Shown here: positions 6,399 to 14,624 of the stretch, one piece after another
How the letters are laid out: each line of letters starts with the position of its first letter
How positions within the stretch are numbered: the stretch's first letter is position 1
IMG/VR virus record: IMGVR_UViG_3300037264_001113
Location: 1-40,710 of that record
Length of the DNA: 40,710 bases
Origin: a virus
Strand: one strand, 5' to 3'
Notes under the pieces: model-generated
Databases searched by the model: none
What the model was told of the DNA's origin: nothing
What the model saw: the letters and a program-made list of their open reading frames with translations, nothing else
Translations under genes and position numbers: made by a program

Positions 6399-6937
6399 TT
6401 TCCCCCCTCGTAAATTGTCGCCGACAGCGGCGAATATGTCCCGTCCTTCTTTCCCATTTCATCCATGCGCTTTCGGGCCGCGTTGAAACATTCCCGCTGA
6501 ATCCGGGCGTATTCTTTATTCGCTTCCTCTCCCGCTTCCTGCGAATCGGCCCCGCCGCCGCAATAATAAAACCGCGCGAAGTAAAGCATGAACTCCCGGC
6601 GCCTGGTCGGATCGGCAAGGCAGAAGCTTTGCATCGCCCGAAGGAACGCCGAAGTCCCCTGGGCGTATCCCTGGGCCGAATCCCGAAGGCACGGGTTCCC
6701 GTAACATTCGCGGTTCGCCCTGGGGTTGTCGTGTCCCAGTTCGTTACCTTCCGGTCCGAATTCGTGCATCGCCAGCGCCCGAAGGAAGGTTTCCCCCCAG
6801 AAATTCAAGGCATACGTTTTGGAGATTTCCGCGATGATGATCGCGTCCTTCGCCATGCGCTGTTCGTACGGCGACGGCCGGCTGACCGTTGCGGCGGGCA
6901 TCAGGGCGACGATCAGCGCGATCGCGATCAGGCGCAT
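6395..6937 (-). CDS. Secreted protein, possible lysozyme-like fold, 180 aa
   Basis: The start MRLIAIALIVALMPAATVS is a typical signal peptide of about 19 residues. The mature part has ALAMHEFGPEGNELGHDN (residues about 54-71), whose Glu residues could serve a muramidase, then GYAQGTSAFLRAMQSF. A similar E-x-G pattern occurs in phage lytic enzymes, but I cannot prove the family. Six cysteines suggest disulphides in the periplasm. It overlaps the preceding gene by ten bases inside the lysis cluster. Likely role: second cell-wall enzyme or its helper. Confidence 0.45.
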   Translation of the reverse strand: MRLIAIALIVALMPAATVSRPSPYEQRMAKDAIIIAEISKTYALNFWGETFLRALAMHEFGPEGNELGHDNPRANRECYGNPCLRDSAQGYAQGTSAFLRAMQSFCLADPTRRREFMLYFARFYYCGGGADSQEAGEEANKEYARIQRECFNAARKRMDEMGKKDGTYSPLSATIYEGGK

Positions 6938-7710
6938 ATTTCCGCCGACCGGGCGACCAGTTCGCGATACAGAACGAACGTCCCGGGGCGATCGTCGCGC
7001 CATGTTTTTTCCCGGTCCGGTTCTCCCGGATTCAACGGGGGAAGCGTACCGTGACACCATAACCGGAATCCCCGCGCCGGGTCATTCATTACATATCCGG
7101 AGAATATCGCCTTCCGGTTGACGAACTTCTCCTTGTCGTCCGGCTTGCCGTGGATCGGGTCCAGCGCCCAGGGGGTACAGAACCGGCCGCGGCCGTTGTA
7201 AGCCCAATAAGCTTCTTTCAGGGCGTCGTCATCGATCGCGCCGTTCACGACGAACGAAGCGCCGCCCATGCGTTCCCGTAGGATGTGGGCCGCGACCAGG
7301 CAAGCGCCGCGGAAGTCGCGGTCCAGGTCCGGATCCCCGCGATATCCGTATTTCGCGTATACGCCCAGAACATAAGCCCTAATTTCCTTTACCTGTTGAC
7401 CGGACCCGGGAGGGTCGACCGCGAACGGGCCGGCGCCCGGTTCTTGCCCGCGGCGGGCAAGGTCGACTTCCCGCTTATGAATCGGGGGAAGCACGATCCA
7501 GGGCCAGGGTCCGACCGCCTTCGTCGCGAATGCATAGTCTTCCCGGTTCGCCTTGATCGTTTCGATTTCGTGGTCGGATAAGTAGAATGCAGGGACCGCC
7601 GTAGCCTGGACGTGGTTTTCTCCCGCCGTCGCCCCGGACCGCGCCGATCCGTCGTACTGCCGGCGTCCCCGTATTAAACCCATGAACCAGTCGATGATCG
7701 TTTTCAGCAC
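6928..7710 (-). CDS. Putative endolysin, lytic transglycosylase or muramidase-like
   Basis: A 260-residue protein. The GTG at 7710 is preferred because AAAGGGG stands before it. An N-terminal hydrophobic stretch (about residues 3-14) may act as an anchor. The core has WPWIVLPPIHKRE (Glu about 81) followed by GAGPFAVDPPGSG; phage wall enzymes of the lysozyme superfamily show a similar IHxRE ... GPFQxDP order, with that Glu catalytic. Neighbours are a holin candidate upstream and a secreted protein downstream. Confidence in wall-lysis function is moderate; the exact cleavage is unknown. Confidence 0.5.
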   Translation of the reverse strand: MLKTIIDWFMGLIRGRRQYDGSARSGATAGENHVQATAVPAFYLSDHEIETIKANREDYAFATKAVGPWPWIVLPPIHKREVDLARRGQEPGAGPFAVDPPGSGQQVKEIRAYVLGVYAKYGYRGDPDLDRDFRGACLVAAHILRERMGGASFVVNGAIDDDALKEAYWAYNGRGRFCTPWALDPIHGKPDDKEKFVNRKAIFSGYVMNDPARGFRLWCHGTLPPLNPGEPDREKTWRDDRPGTFVLYRELVARSAEICA

Positions 7711-7931
7711 GTCGTTACTTCCCCTTTCGTAATTAATCCATGCCAGCGACACGAATGTTCGTCGCCGACAACGGCGATCGAAGGTCGAACGGTCATCGCG
7801 TCAAAGTCGCCAGCGTTTTCCACGGCCCACGTCCTGAAGTCGAACCGGATTTTATGCATCCGGCATAACGGACAATCGAACAGCAAGACGCGCCCGTCTA
7901 GTATCTTGGGGTTCAGTTCGCGAAGCTTCAT
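7704..7931 (-). CDS. Small zinc-binding protein, DUF6527-like, 75 aa
   Basis: CPLC at residues 20-23, then RTWAVENAGDFDAMTVRPSI, then a Cys-Arg-Trp-His near residue 61 and GLITKGEV. The order CxxC ... DxPT-like ... SI ... CH ... I-x-G resembles the small phage proteins grouped as DUF6527, whose function is unknown and which often lie in lysis or tail regions. It starts by ATGA overlap with the holin candidate and overlaps the endolysin start by seven bases, so the three are translated together. Confidence 0.55.
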   Translation of the reverse strand: MKLRELNPKILDGRVLLFDCPLCRMHKIRFDFRTWAVENAGDFDAMTVRPSIAVVGDEHSCRWHGLITKGEVTTC

Positions 7932-8170
7932 TCCTGCACCCTGGGCGCCGGCGCGGCCGGCGGGGTCTTCCAGATTTTCATGCCTTCCTTCCCCGCGTGT
8001 ACGCCGCCCACGATCCCCAGCGCCCCCAGCAACGTCATCCCGACGTCCTTCAGGATTTCCAGACGGGTCGGATCGTATAACGCGATCGCAAGCGTCGCGA
8101 TCCACGCGGCGAACAGCCCGACAATGATGTAATTATGCAGATTGTCGGACAGCAGAGCGTTCAACGTCAT
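7928..8170 (-). CDS. Holin-like membrane protein, 80 aa
   Basis: A short protein with one clear membrane segment (IIVGLFAAWIATLAIALY, about residues 15-33) and a second weaker one (GMTLLGALGIVGGVHAG, about 44-60), then a polar Pro/Ala tail. Size, two hydrophobic helices and position just before the endolysin fit a class II holin. The ATG at 8170 shares its A with the previous stop (TGATG); a GTG one codon upstream is possible. Holin is inferred from topology and context, not family identity. Confidence 0.55.
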   Translation of the reverse strand: MTLNALLSDNLHNYIIVGLFAAWIATLAIALYDPTRLEILKDVGMTLLGALGIVGGVHAGKEGMKIWKTPPAAPAPRVQE

Positions 8171-8349
8171 CACCGCTTCCGCCGGTCCGATCCGTTCCGC
8201 CGGTTCTTTTTCGCGTACCCGTTAATTCCCAGACGGTCGCATATCAAGTCGACCTTTTTGTCGACCCGGATGAACCCCGACGACAGCCAATACGACCACG
8301 TCAGCCCGGCGGCGCCGGCTACCCCGCAAACATACTGTTCCCAGGACAT
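8170..8349 (-). CDS. Small membrane protein of the lysis cluster, 59 aa
   Basis: GGGGGAAAGG directly precedes the ATG. The protein starts MSWEQYVCGVAGAAGLTWSY, with a hydrophobic stretch at about 7-24, and ends in a strongly basic tail (KKNRRNGSDRRKR). One N-terminal membrane helix plus a positive cytoplasmic tail suggests a holin partner or antiholin. The next gene's ATG overlaps its stop, so both are coupled. Confidence 0.6.
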   Translation of the reverse strand: MSWEQYVCGVAGAAGLTWSYWLSSGFIRVDKKVDLICDRLGINGYAKKNRRNGSDRRKR

Positions 8350-8361
8350 GACCTTTCCCCC

Positions 8362-11300
8362 TTATGTTCTCGCGACCAATTCCAGAACGGTCCGGGCTTC
8401 CCCTGAATCGTCCCCGATCGATACGCGGTGATTAACTGCTACGACAACGTAATTCTGGTTTACGGTAACAGCCTTCGGCCCTGTTCGCTGGATAAAAAGA
8501 ACGTTAACCGCGTCCCCCAGTTCGACATGGGGCATGATCGGAAGTTCTATCGTCGTCCATGTAAGCGCCGTCCTGTTCTCCGAAAGAACCAGGGCCGCGA
8601 TGTTCCCAGCCGTCCCGGTGTCGAATATGTAGGCGCTTTGAATCGGAAGGATCGTCTTCCTTTCGGGATCCTGCGTTACATCGACCCCGAACATCCACGG
8701 GGACGACGAGAACGCCGCCGTCGTCGCCTTGATCGTTCCGCCCGGATAATAGGAATATATAACCGGCTTCAGGGCATGACGGCGAACGATACCGGAATAA
8801 CTCCCGGCGCTGGCGATCGTCAAAGGGTCGACCGGGGAAGACAGTTTTATGAAATGCTGAACCGTTGATATGTTGCGGGCCGTGATCGAATATACGTCCT
8901 GGGCGGACTCCGTCGCATCGTTGATCGGAACTTCGACGGCCCCGATCGCGGTCGGACCCCCGCCCAGTTCGTATGAAACTGATTCGCGCATTTCCGAAAT
9001 CACATTCGCCCGAAGGGTCGCCGACGGTTGGGCCGACCCGCCGCCGACCGCGGGGTTCAGCTTCCAGACCGACATGATCCGGGTTCCCCCACACCATGCC
9101 GCGATGTAGCGTCCTTCGGTGAACAGCGCCGAAATTGCCATCCCGGAATAATGGTTCGGGAATACCCCGCCGTTACCGGCCGCGCCCAGCAATTCCTGAC
9201 CGCCCAGACCGCCGGCGTATCCCAGCGACACGGGCGTCGCGTTGTTTACGCCGTTCCAGCTTTCCAGCGTCGGGGGATCCGTCGCTGGACCCTGTCCGGC
9301 GTTGATGAAGTAAAGCCTCCCCTGGGCGACCGCCGCGGCGCCGGCCGAATAGGTTTTATACCCGGCCGCGGGGAACGTCTTCGACGCCCATGTCGACGAC
9401 GTGTCCCAGCGGCAAAGCGTCCGTTCCCATGCCATCGGGTAGTCCCAAGCCTGATAGCCCGAATACGACGTCGCCGCCCCGGTAATCCATAAAACGTAAT
9501 TCGCCGTCGTGTCGTCGAATACGATCCGCGTGATAACCGGGTTCTGACTGTTCACGGTCGGAAATACCGCGCCCATACTTACCCGCGCCGTGAACGCTTC
9601 GAATCCCTCGTACCAGCGAATAAGTTCGTGGTCGCGGGCGTACCAGATTGTCGCCCTGGTCGGGCCAGGCACGACGACCATGTCCCGGATGTTATATGCG
9701 TCTTCGCTTCCGATGTATTCCGGAAGGGCGAACATCCGGGCCAGGGAGAACCGCCAAAGATAGTGCGTTATTTTCGCCGACGGGCGCGTGTTCCGCGTAA
9801 GCGGTTTATACCAGACGTATATATAATTCGACGCCAGAACAGCGCATTCCGCGACGCAAAACGTCCCAGGCGGGTTCAGTTCAAACCCCCCGGCGACCGG
9901 CCAGTTTCCGTTCGGGATGTATTCTTCGTATGCGTTCCCGTTCAGGAATTGCCAGGACCGCGCCAGAGCAAGCGGGGAATTCGTGATCGTGTTTGTGGAC
10001 GTCCACGGCCAGCCCGGGGCCGTATCCGCTTCCCTCATGTGCAAGTTCGGCCAGCATCCCCCGGCAAAGAATACGCGATATCCTGAAGGGCGTTTCGCGT
10101 TCACGTTATATAAAAAGCATTCGTTGTCGTACGGGTCGTACTGAATGTACCCCGGCGGTTGACCGTGCGTGCCTGGAAGCTGTATTATCGAGTTCTTCGC
10201 GGCCAGGGTTTCGTTGTCTGAATGTCCGATGTAATGGACTCCGACCCGCGAAGAAAACGGCGTCTTCACGTCCCACACCGAAAGATTATCCGTCCCCATC
10301 CTGAAAATCGAAGTCGTACCGGGCTTGTATTGAATAAAGTTCACATCCGGGAACCAAAGCTTTCGAGTCGCGACGACGTCGAAGAACATCGAAAACTGAA
10401 TCGGCGGAATAACAGGAGTCGTAGATAACATTGTCCCGCCTACTTCCGACGCCCGGTTCGCCCGGTACGCCCGAAGATCGACGTTCGGAATGTTCGCCTT
10501 CCTGACTGGATAGAACTGATTCGCCCGTTCAGTCGACCGGATTAGCCCGTCGTTGTCGACGTATGTCCCCCGTTCCCCGTTCGCGACCATCAGTCCGTCG
10601 ATAACCGACCGCGCCTTGTCGTCGGGAGAGAATACGGGGATCGTCGCCATGTTCTTCCCGGTCGCGACCAGTCCGGAATTGATGTTCGCCAGGTTCGACG
10701 ACAGTTCGATCGCGTCCGATATGCCGATTTCCCGGCGGTATGTGGTCACGTTCTTTTCAAACATACTTTTTTCAGTTCGGGACCGAAGCGTTATCGACAT
10801 ATTCCGCGTGATCGGATCGAAGTCCGCCTGGTCGACGGCGAACCAGCCTTGCTTAACCAGTTCCCCGTTGATTCCCAGCCATACCATTATTTCGGGCGTC
10901 ACGTCGAACGAAAGCTGTCCCGTCGACGGCTTCGTAAAGTCCGCCTTTGTGAACGTCAGGTTTTGGTTTTTCATTTCCAGAGTTCCGGTCCGGGCCGTGA
11001 TGGACGACAATTTAACGTCCATTTGATGCGCCAGTTCGAACGACTTTACCGACCCGGTTACGTCTTCGCGCCGATACAGTTCGACTTCGCAAAGCGCCGC
11101 GCATGGCTGACCATATGAATCATTTATGTAGACCATGATGAACGCCGCGGTCAGGTTGCTTTCGAATACGATGTCGACGACCGACGGCCACGACGCGACT
11201 TTCGTCGTGTCCGCCGTGTTCGCCGGCCGGATCGTAATCTGGTTCGACGTCGCCGTACCTGTGACCGACGTCACCGATCGGCCGTTATATAATTCGAACG

Positions 11301-11766
11301 CTTCGACCCGCTTGATCGCCGTATAAGGAATTTCCGTCCAGGGACCGCCCGCGGTCGGTCCGGTCAGTATTTTCAGCCCACCTATCCCCATGTATAACGG
11401 CGAACTGTTTGAGTCCCCGTTTACCGGCCCATACAGGATGATCCGTCCGACTTTCGCGACCGTCGGCCCGAACGCGATCCATTCCGGGTTCGTGCTGGGG
11501 TTCCCATCCGACCGCCACGTCCCGCCGCCGATGAAGTTTTCCGGTCCCAGGGCGGGCGGGTACGCGCCCGGTCCGGTCGTCCCGAACTGGTTTATATGGG
11601 TCCGGTCCCCGTCGTTCAGCGCCGACACCGGCCATTTTATCCCGTCATACGTCGACGTAATGGCGGGGACCGTGTAGGACACGGGAAGGAATAGTTCAAC
11701 CATTTCGTCAAGCCCGAACACGCCCGACTCCCAGGATGTCTTGAATGCGGCTGTAACCGTTCTCAC
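8362..11766 (-). CDS. Large tail tip / baseplate hub protein with discoidin-like domain
   Basis: A 1134-residue tail protein whose GTG at 11766 overlaps the previous stop by GTGA. Residues about 20-240 resemble an F5/8 type C (discoidin) fold: a WRSDGNPSTNPEWIAF start and a closing strand FIMVYINDSYGQPCAALCEV. Residues about 240-440 look like a tail hub or lysin-like platform (GLVKQG-like GELVKQGWFAVDQADFD, SITLRSRTEKSMFE). A long beta-rich middle (about 470-900), rich in Trp and Tyr, may be a beta-propeller. It follows the tape measure and distal tail genes, as tip proteins do. It probably forms the central tip and touches the host surface. Confidence 0.7.
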   Translation of the reverse strand: MRTVTAAFKTSWESGVFGLDEMVELFLPVSYTVPAITSTYDGIKWPVSALNDGDRTHINQFGTTGPGAYPPALGPENFIGGGTWRSDGNPSTNPEWIAFGPTVAKVGRIILYGPVNGDSNSSPLYMGIGGLKILTGPTAGGPWTEIPYTAIKRVEAFELYNGRSVTSVTGTATSNQITIRPANTADTTKVASWPSVVDIVFESNLTAAFIMVYINDSYGQPCAALCEVELYRREDVTGSVKSFELAHQMDVKLSSITARTGTLEMKNQNLTFTKADFTKPSTGQLSFDVTPEIMVWLGINGELVKQGWFAVDQADFDPITRNMSITLRSRTEKSMFEKNVTTYRREIGISDAIELSSNLANINSGLVATGKNMATIPVFSPDDKARSVIDGLMVANGERGTYVDNDGLIRSTERANQFYPVRKANIPNVDLRAYRANRASEVGGTMLSTTPVIPPIQFSMFFDVVATRKLWFPDVNFIQYKPGTTSIFRMGTDNLSVWDVKTPFSSRVGVHYIGHSDNETLAAKNSIIQLPGTHGQPPGYIQYDPYDNECFLYNVNAKRPSGYRVFFAGGCWPNLHMREADTAPGWPWTSTNTITNSPLALARSWQFLNGNAYEEYIPNGNWPVAGGFELNPPGTFCVAECAVLASNYIYVWYKPLTRNTRPSAKITHYLWRFSLARMFALPEYIGSEDAYNIRDMVVVPGPTRATIWYARDHELIRWYEGFEAFTARVSMGAVFPTVNSQNPVITRIVFDDTTANYVLWITGAATSYSGYQAWDYPMAWERTLCRWDTSSTWASKTFPAAGYKTYSAGAAAVAQGRLYFINAGQGPATDPPTLESWNGVNNATPVSLGYAGGLGGQELLGAAGNGGVFPNHYSGMAISALFTEGRYIAAWCGGTRIMSVWKLNPAVGGGSAQPSATLRANVISEMRESVSYELGGGPTAIGAVEVPINDATESAQDVYSITARNISTVQHFIKLSSPVDPLTIASAGSYSGIVRRHALKPVIYSYYPGGTIKATTAAFSSSPWMFGVDVTQDPERKTILPIQSAYIFDTGTAGNIAALVLSENRTALTWTTIELPIMPHVELGDAVNVLFIQRTGPKAVTVNQNYVVVAVNHRVSIGDDSGEARTVLELVART

Positions 11767-12419
11767 GACCCGAAGAACTCCATTTCGTACTGCGCCCGAT
11801 TCACGAACCCGGCCGGCATCGTGACCGCGACTTCGCGCATCGCGACCGCGACCGCGGCCACCCGGTACGTTACGAAAACCGGATTCATATTCGGAAGCCC
11901 GGGCGGTTGAAGCGATAGCCATCGGCCGACGCTGTTGTATTTCAGAACGGGGTATGATGTCGTCCCGACTTTCGAATCCGGGGCGTACGTCGCATACACA
12001 GCGAAATCCCGGACGGTCGCGTACGTTTCCCCCTGCCCCAGCGCGTTACACCGAAGCGCCGAAGCTTTCAGGAAGGAATTGTCCGGAAGCTGAATAAGCG
12101 TCGCTGAACCGGGATACCCGACTTCCTGCCAGGATTCGAATACCTGTACCCCGTTCAAGTCGGATGGAATAAATAAAAGCGGGGTATCTTCGATCAGCAG
12201 GAGCGAACGAAGCTGGTTCCACATTGTCGACGTCATATTCCGCGACGACAGCCTGAACCCCGGACGATTCCGCGACGTTGTCGCTTCCTGTATTTCTCCC
12301 AGCAGACCGCGTTCCGTCGACGTCAGCCGTTCATCGGTGATCGTCATCTGTCGCGGGTTCTGGTCGAAATAGGCTTCCTTCCCTGGGCGCCCCAGCCTGA
12401 ACTTGTTGATCCATGCCAT
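11763..12419 (-). CDS. Distal tail-type protein, paralogue 2, 218 aa
   Basis: Starts MAWINKFRLGRPGKEAYFDQ. Same length and plan as the next upstream gene (MALMTAFKLGRAGAEATFPI): both have the FxLGRxGxEA opening, MWNQLR or FWNQLR near residue 65, and DDVALVF- or EDTPLLF-type strands. Such paired genes between tape measure and tip are usually distal tail proteins or minor tail proteins forming rings. It shares one base with the upstream stop (TGATG). Confidence 0.6.
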   Translation of the reverse strand: MAWINKFRLGRPGKEAYFDQNPRQMTITDERLTSTERGLLGEIQEATTSRNRPGFRLSSRNMTSTMWNQLRSLLLIEDTPLLFIPSDLNGVQVFESWQEVGYPGSATLIQLPDNSFLKASALRCNALGQGETYATVRDFAVYATYAPDSKVGTTSYPVLKYNSVGRWLSLQPPGLPNMNPVFVTYRVAAVAVAMREVAVTMPAGFVNRAQYEMEFFGS

Positions 12420-13078
12420 CAGGCGCCCGCCAGTTCAAGGTCGTAACGGGTCTGGTCGACCTGCCCGCCCTGCATGATCGCCGGGATCCGGTTCGCCCTT
12501 ACCGCGTACCCGGTCGTCGAATATGAAACGTAAAGCGCCGCGACAGACGGAAGCGCCGGCGAGAACGTCAGGATTGAGTCGGAATGCCAGGTGTTCGGGT
12601 TCGACACGCGGGACAGGTAATCGATCCCGCCCCCCAGTCGTCCGCCGGACGTGCTTCCGGCGCTCATCAGAGCGATCAGCTTTACCAGCGGCGCCGCGCC
12701 CGCGGCGTACCGAAGACGATCGGCCAGCAGAATCGAATTGTCCTTCAATTTCAGGCTGGTCGTCGTCTTCGGAACCGTCCGCTGTTGCCAGTTTTCCATG
12801 ACGATTCCGGCTTCGCCCGTGAACGGTTCGAACACCAGGGCGACGTCGTCGATCGCGATCAGCGCCCGAAGCTGGTTCCAGAATGTCGGCGTTATGTAAT
12901 TGCCCGGGATCCGGACCGGGGACCGGCCGGTCGCCAGCGTGACGTCGCAAAGCGACCCGTCCGCGGCCCTGAACTGGTCGGCGATCCGGCGGTCCGTCGG
13001 GTTGTATTGGGTCGGGTTGATCGGGAAGGTCGCTTCCGCCCCTGCCCGCCCCAGCTTGAACGCGGTCATAAGGGCCAC
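12419..13078 (-). CDS. Distal tail-type protein, paralogue 1, 219 aa
   Basis: A 219-residue protein starting at GTG (13078), chosen because its opening MALMTAFKLGRAG aligns with the paralogue that follows; an ATG three codons in is possible. The conserved NYITPTFWNQLRALIAIDDV near residues 60-80 mirrors the paralogue. It lies directly after the tape measure gene, the normal place of the distal tail protein that caps the tube. The pair arose by duplication. Confidence 0.6.
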   Translation of the reverse strand: MALMTAFKLGRAGAEATFPINPTQYNPTDRRIADQFRAADGSLCDVTLATGRSPVRIPGNYITPTFWNQLRALIAIDDVALVFEPFTGEAGIVMENWQQRTVPKTTTSLKLKDNSILLADRLRYAAGAAPLVKLIALMSAGSTSGGRLGGGIDYLSRVSNPNTWHSDSILTFSPALPSVAALYVSYSTTGYAVRANRIPAIMQGGQVDQTRYDLELAGA

Positions 13079-13079
13079 T

Positions 13080-14624
13080 TTATGCCAGTCCTAGTTCGCC
13101 CCGGGATCCTATGCTCCGGCGTTGCGCCCGGATAAGCTGCCGTTCAGCGACGACCGCCCCGTGGAAATGGTTTACCGTTGTATTCCCGCCGGACGTCGCC
13201 GCGGTCGCCGCCGCGGGCGTCACCTTTTCCCCGCCGTGCGCGACGATGATTCGCGGCCGGCCTTCCGGGCCCGCAACGTACCCGCCAAACTGCTTCGATT
13301 CGCTTTGACCCCAGAGTCCCGCCAGAAGCCCCAGGATACCGCCGACGATTCCCCCTTGCTGGAACCCGCCCGCGGTCGACCCGGCTACCGATACCGCCCC
13401 GCCTTTGTTTCCGCCCGTACCGCCCGATCCGCCGACGACCCAGTCCAGGACAGCTTTAACGGCCTTCTGCGCGACCAGTCGTTCGGCCTCATCCCTGACC
13501 GCGTTGCAGAAGTCCTTCCACGCGGCCCGGGCCTTCGTCCCGCCTTCGCTAAATGCCCGGGGAAGACGCAGGGCGAAGTCGGTCATCGGCCCTTCCAGAA
13601 CCCGAAGGTTTTCCCGCCATACCCCGCGGACTTCCAGCGCGGCTTTTTCTTCGATCGCCCGCCGGCGGTCCGCGTATTCCTGATTCAAGGCTTCGCGCTC
13701 CTGAAGGTATTCCAATTCGCTTTTCGCTTCCTTCTTCAGCTTCGCATTGCTGGCGATAAATTCAGAGTTCAGCGCGTCGATTTCGATCCGGGCCTTCGCG
13801 CGGGGGTCGGTCGCCCTGACCGTTTCCAGGGACCGGCGGGCGGTCGCCGCCTTCGCCCATGCCGCGTTCATGCGTTCTGTCGCCGCGGCGCTTTCCTTTA
13901 TCGCGTCGGTGTCATCTTTATACCCACCTTTGACCGCATTTAGCACCGTTTCCAACTGCTTCAGCGCAACGATTCCCCGAAGGTTCGATATTCGCAGGGC
14001 GTCTTGATAATATTTATTTTTGTCCAGCCCCCATATTGCCTTTTGATTTTCTTGTCGCGTCTGGGCGCTCGTTTGTAATGCTTTCTTGTCGGCGACGTCC
14101 TTTTCCAGCGCGGCGACTGCGACGGCCCGTTCCGCTGGAACCAGTTTAATCAGGGAGTCATATAAATCCCGGCTTGCTCCGGTCAGTTTCGCGCCCGCGC
14201 GTTCGGCGTCCTGGTACCCCTTCAGGAGTTCATTGTGTGCCTGGAAGTTCTTTTCGTTTTCCTCGCGCATCTTCCGCGTGGATTCGGTCGCGCCCTTATA
14301 AACGAACCCCAGCGCCCCGATCGCGGCGATAACCGCCATGACCGGACCCGTACCGATCGCCATCGACCCGAACAGCGACTTTATTCCGGTAGTCATCAGC
14401 ACGACCGCGGACTGCGCCCGTTCAAATCCCGGTATGGTCTGGGACAGGATCAGCTTCGACATTTCCTTCAGACCGACCGATTCAAATTTTCCGCCGGCCG
14501 TTTTCCCCAGTCGTTCATGGGACCGTTCGACTTCCGTCAGTCCGCCGGCGACCTTCTTCAGTTGCGCCGCCGACGCATCGGCCTGACTTACGGATACTTT
14601 TATATTCGCGTCGGTTTCAGCCAC
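13080..14624 (-). CDS. Tail tape measure protein, 514 aa
   Basis: It sets tail length and is threaded through the tube. The N-terminus is Ala/Lys-rich coil (KKVAGGLTEVERSHERLGKT). A hydrophobic stretch at about 88-110 (MAIGTGPVMAVIAAIGALGF) is typical. Long coiled coils cover about 115-345. The C-terminus has a Gly-rich hydrophobic part (GGIVGGILGLLAGLW) and GGYVAGPEGRPRIIVAHGGE, a motif seen near the end of many tape measure proteins. At 514 residues it is short, predicting a short tail. The GTG start overlaps the chaperone frameshift ORF by eight bases. Confidence 0.85.
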   Translation of the reverse strand: MAETDANIKVSVSQADASAAQLKKVAGGLTEVERSHERLGKTAGGKFESVGLKEMSKLILSQTIPGFERAQSAVVLMTTGIKSLFGSMAIGTGPVMAVIAAIGALGFVYKGATESTRKMREENEKNFQAHNELLKGYQDAERAGAKLTGASRDLYDSLIKLVPAERAVAVAALEKDVADKKALQTSAQTRQENQKAIWGLDKNKYYQDALRISNLRGIVALKQLETVLNAVKGGYKDDTDAIKESAAATERMNAAWAKAATARRSLETVRATDPRAKARIEIDALNSEFIASNAKLKKEAKSELEYLQEREALNQEYADRRRAIEEKAALEVRGVWRENLRVLEGPMTDFALRLPRAFSEGGTKARAAWKDFCNAVRDEAERLVAQKAVKAVLDWVVGGSGGTGGNKGGAVSVAGSTAGGFQQGGIVGGILGLLAGLWGQSESKQFGGYVAGPEGRPRIIVAHGGEKVTPAAATAATSGGNTTVNHFHGAVVAERQLIRAQRRSIGSRGELGLA

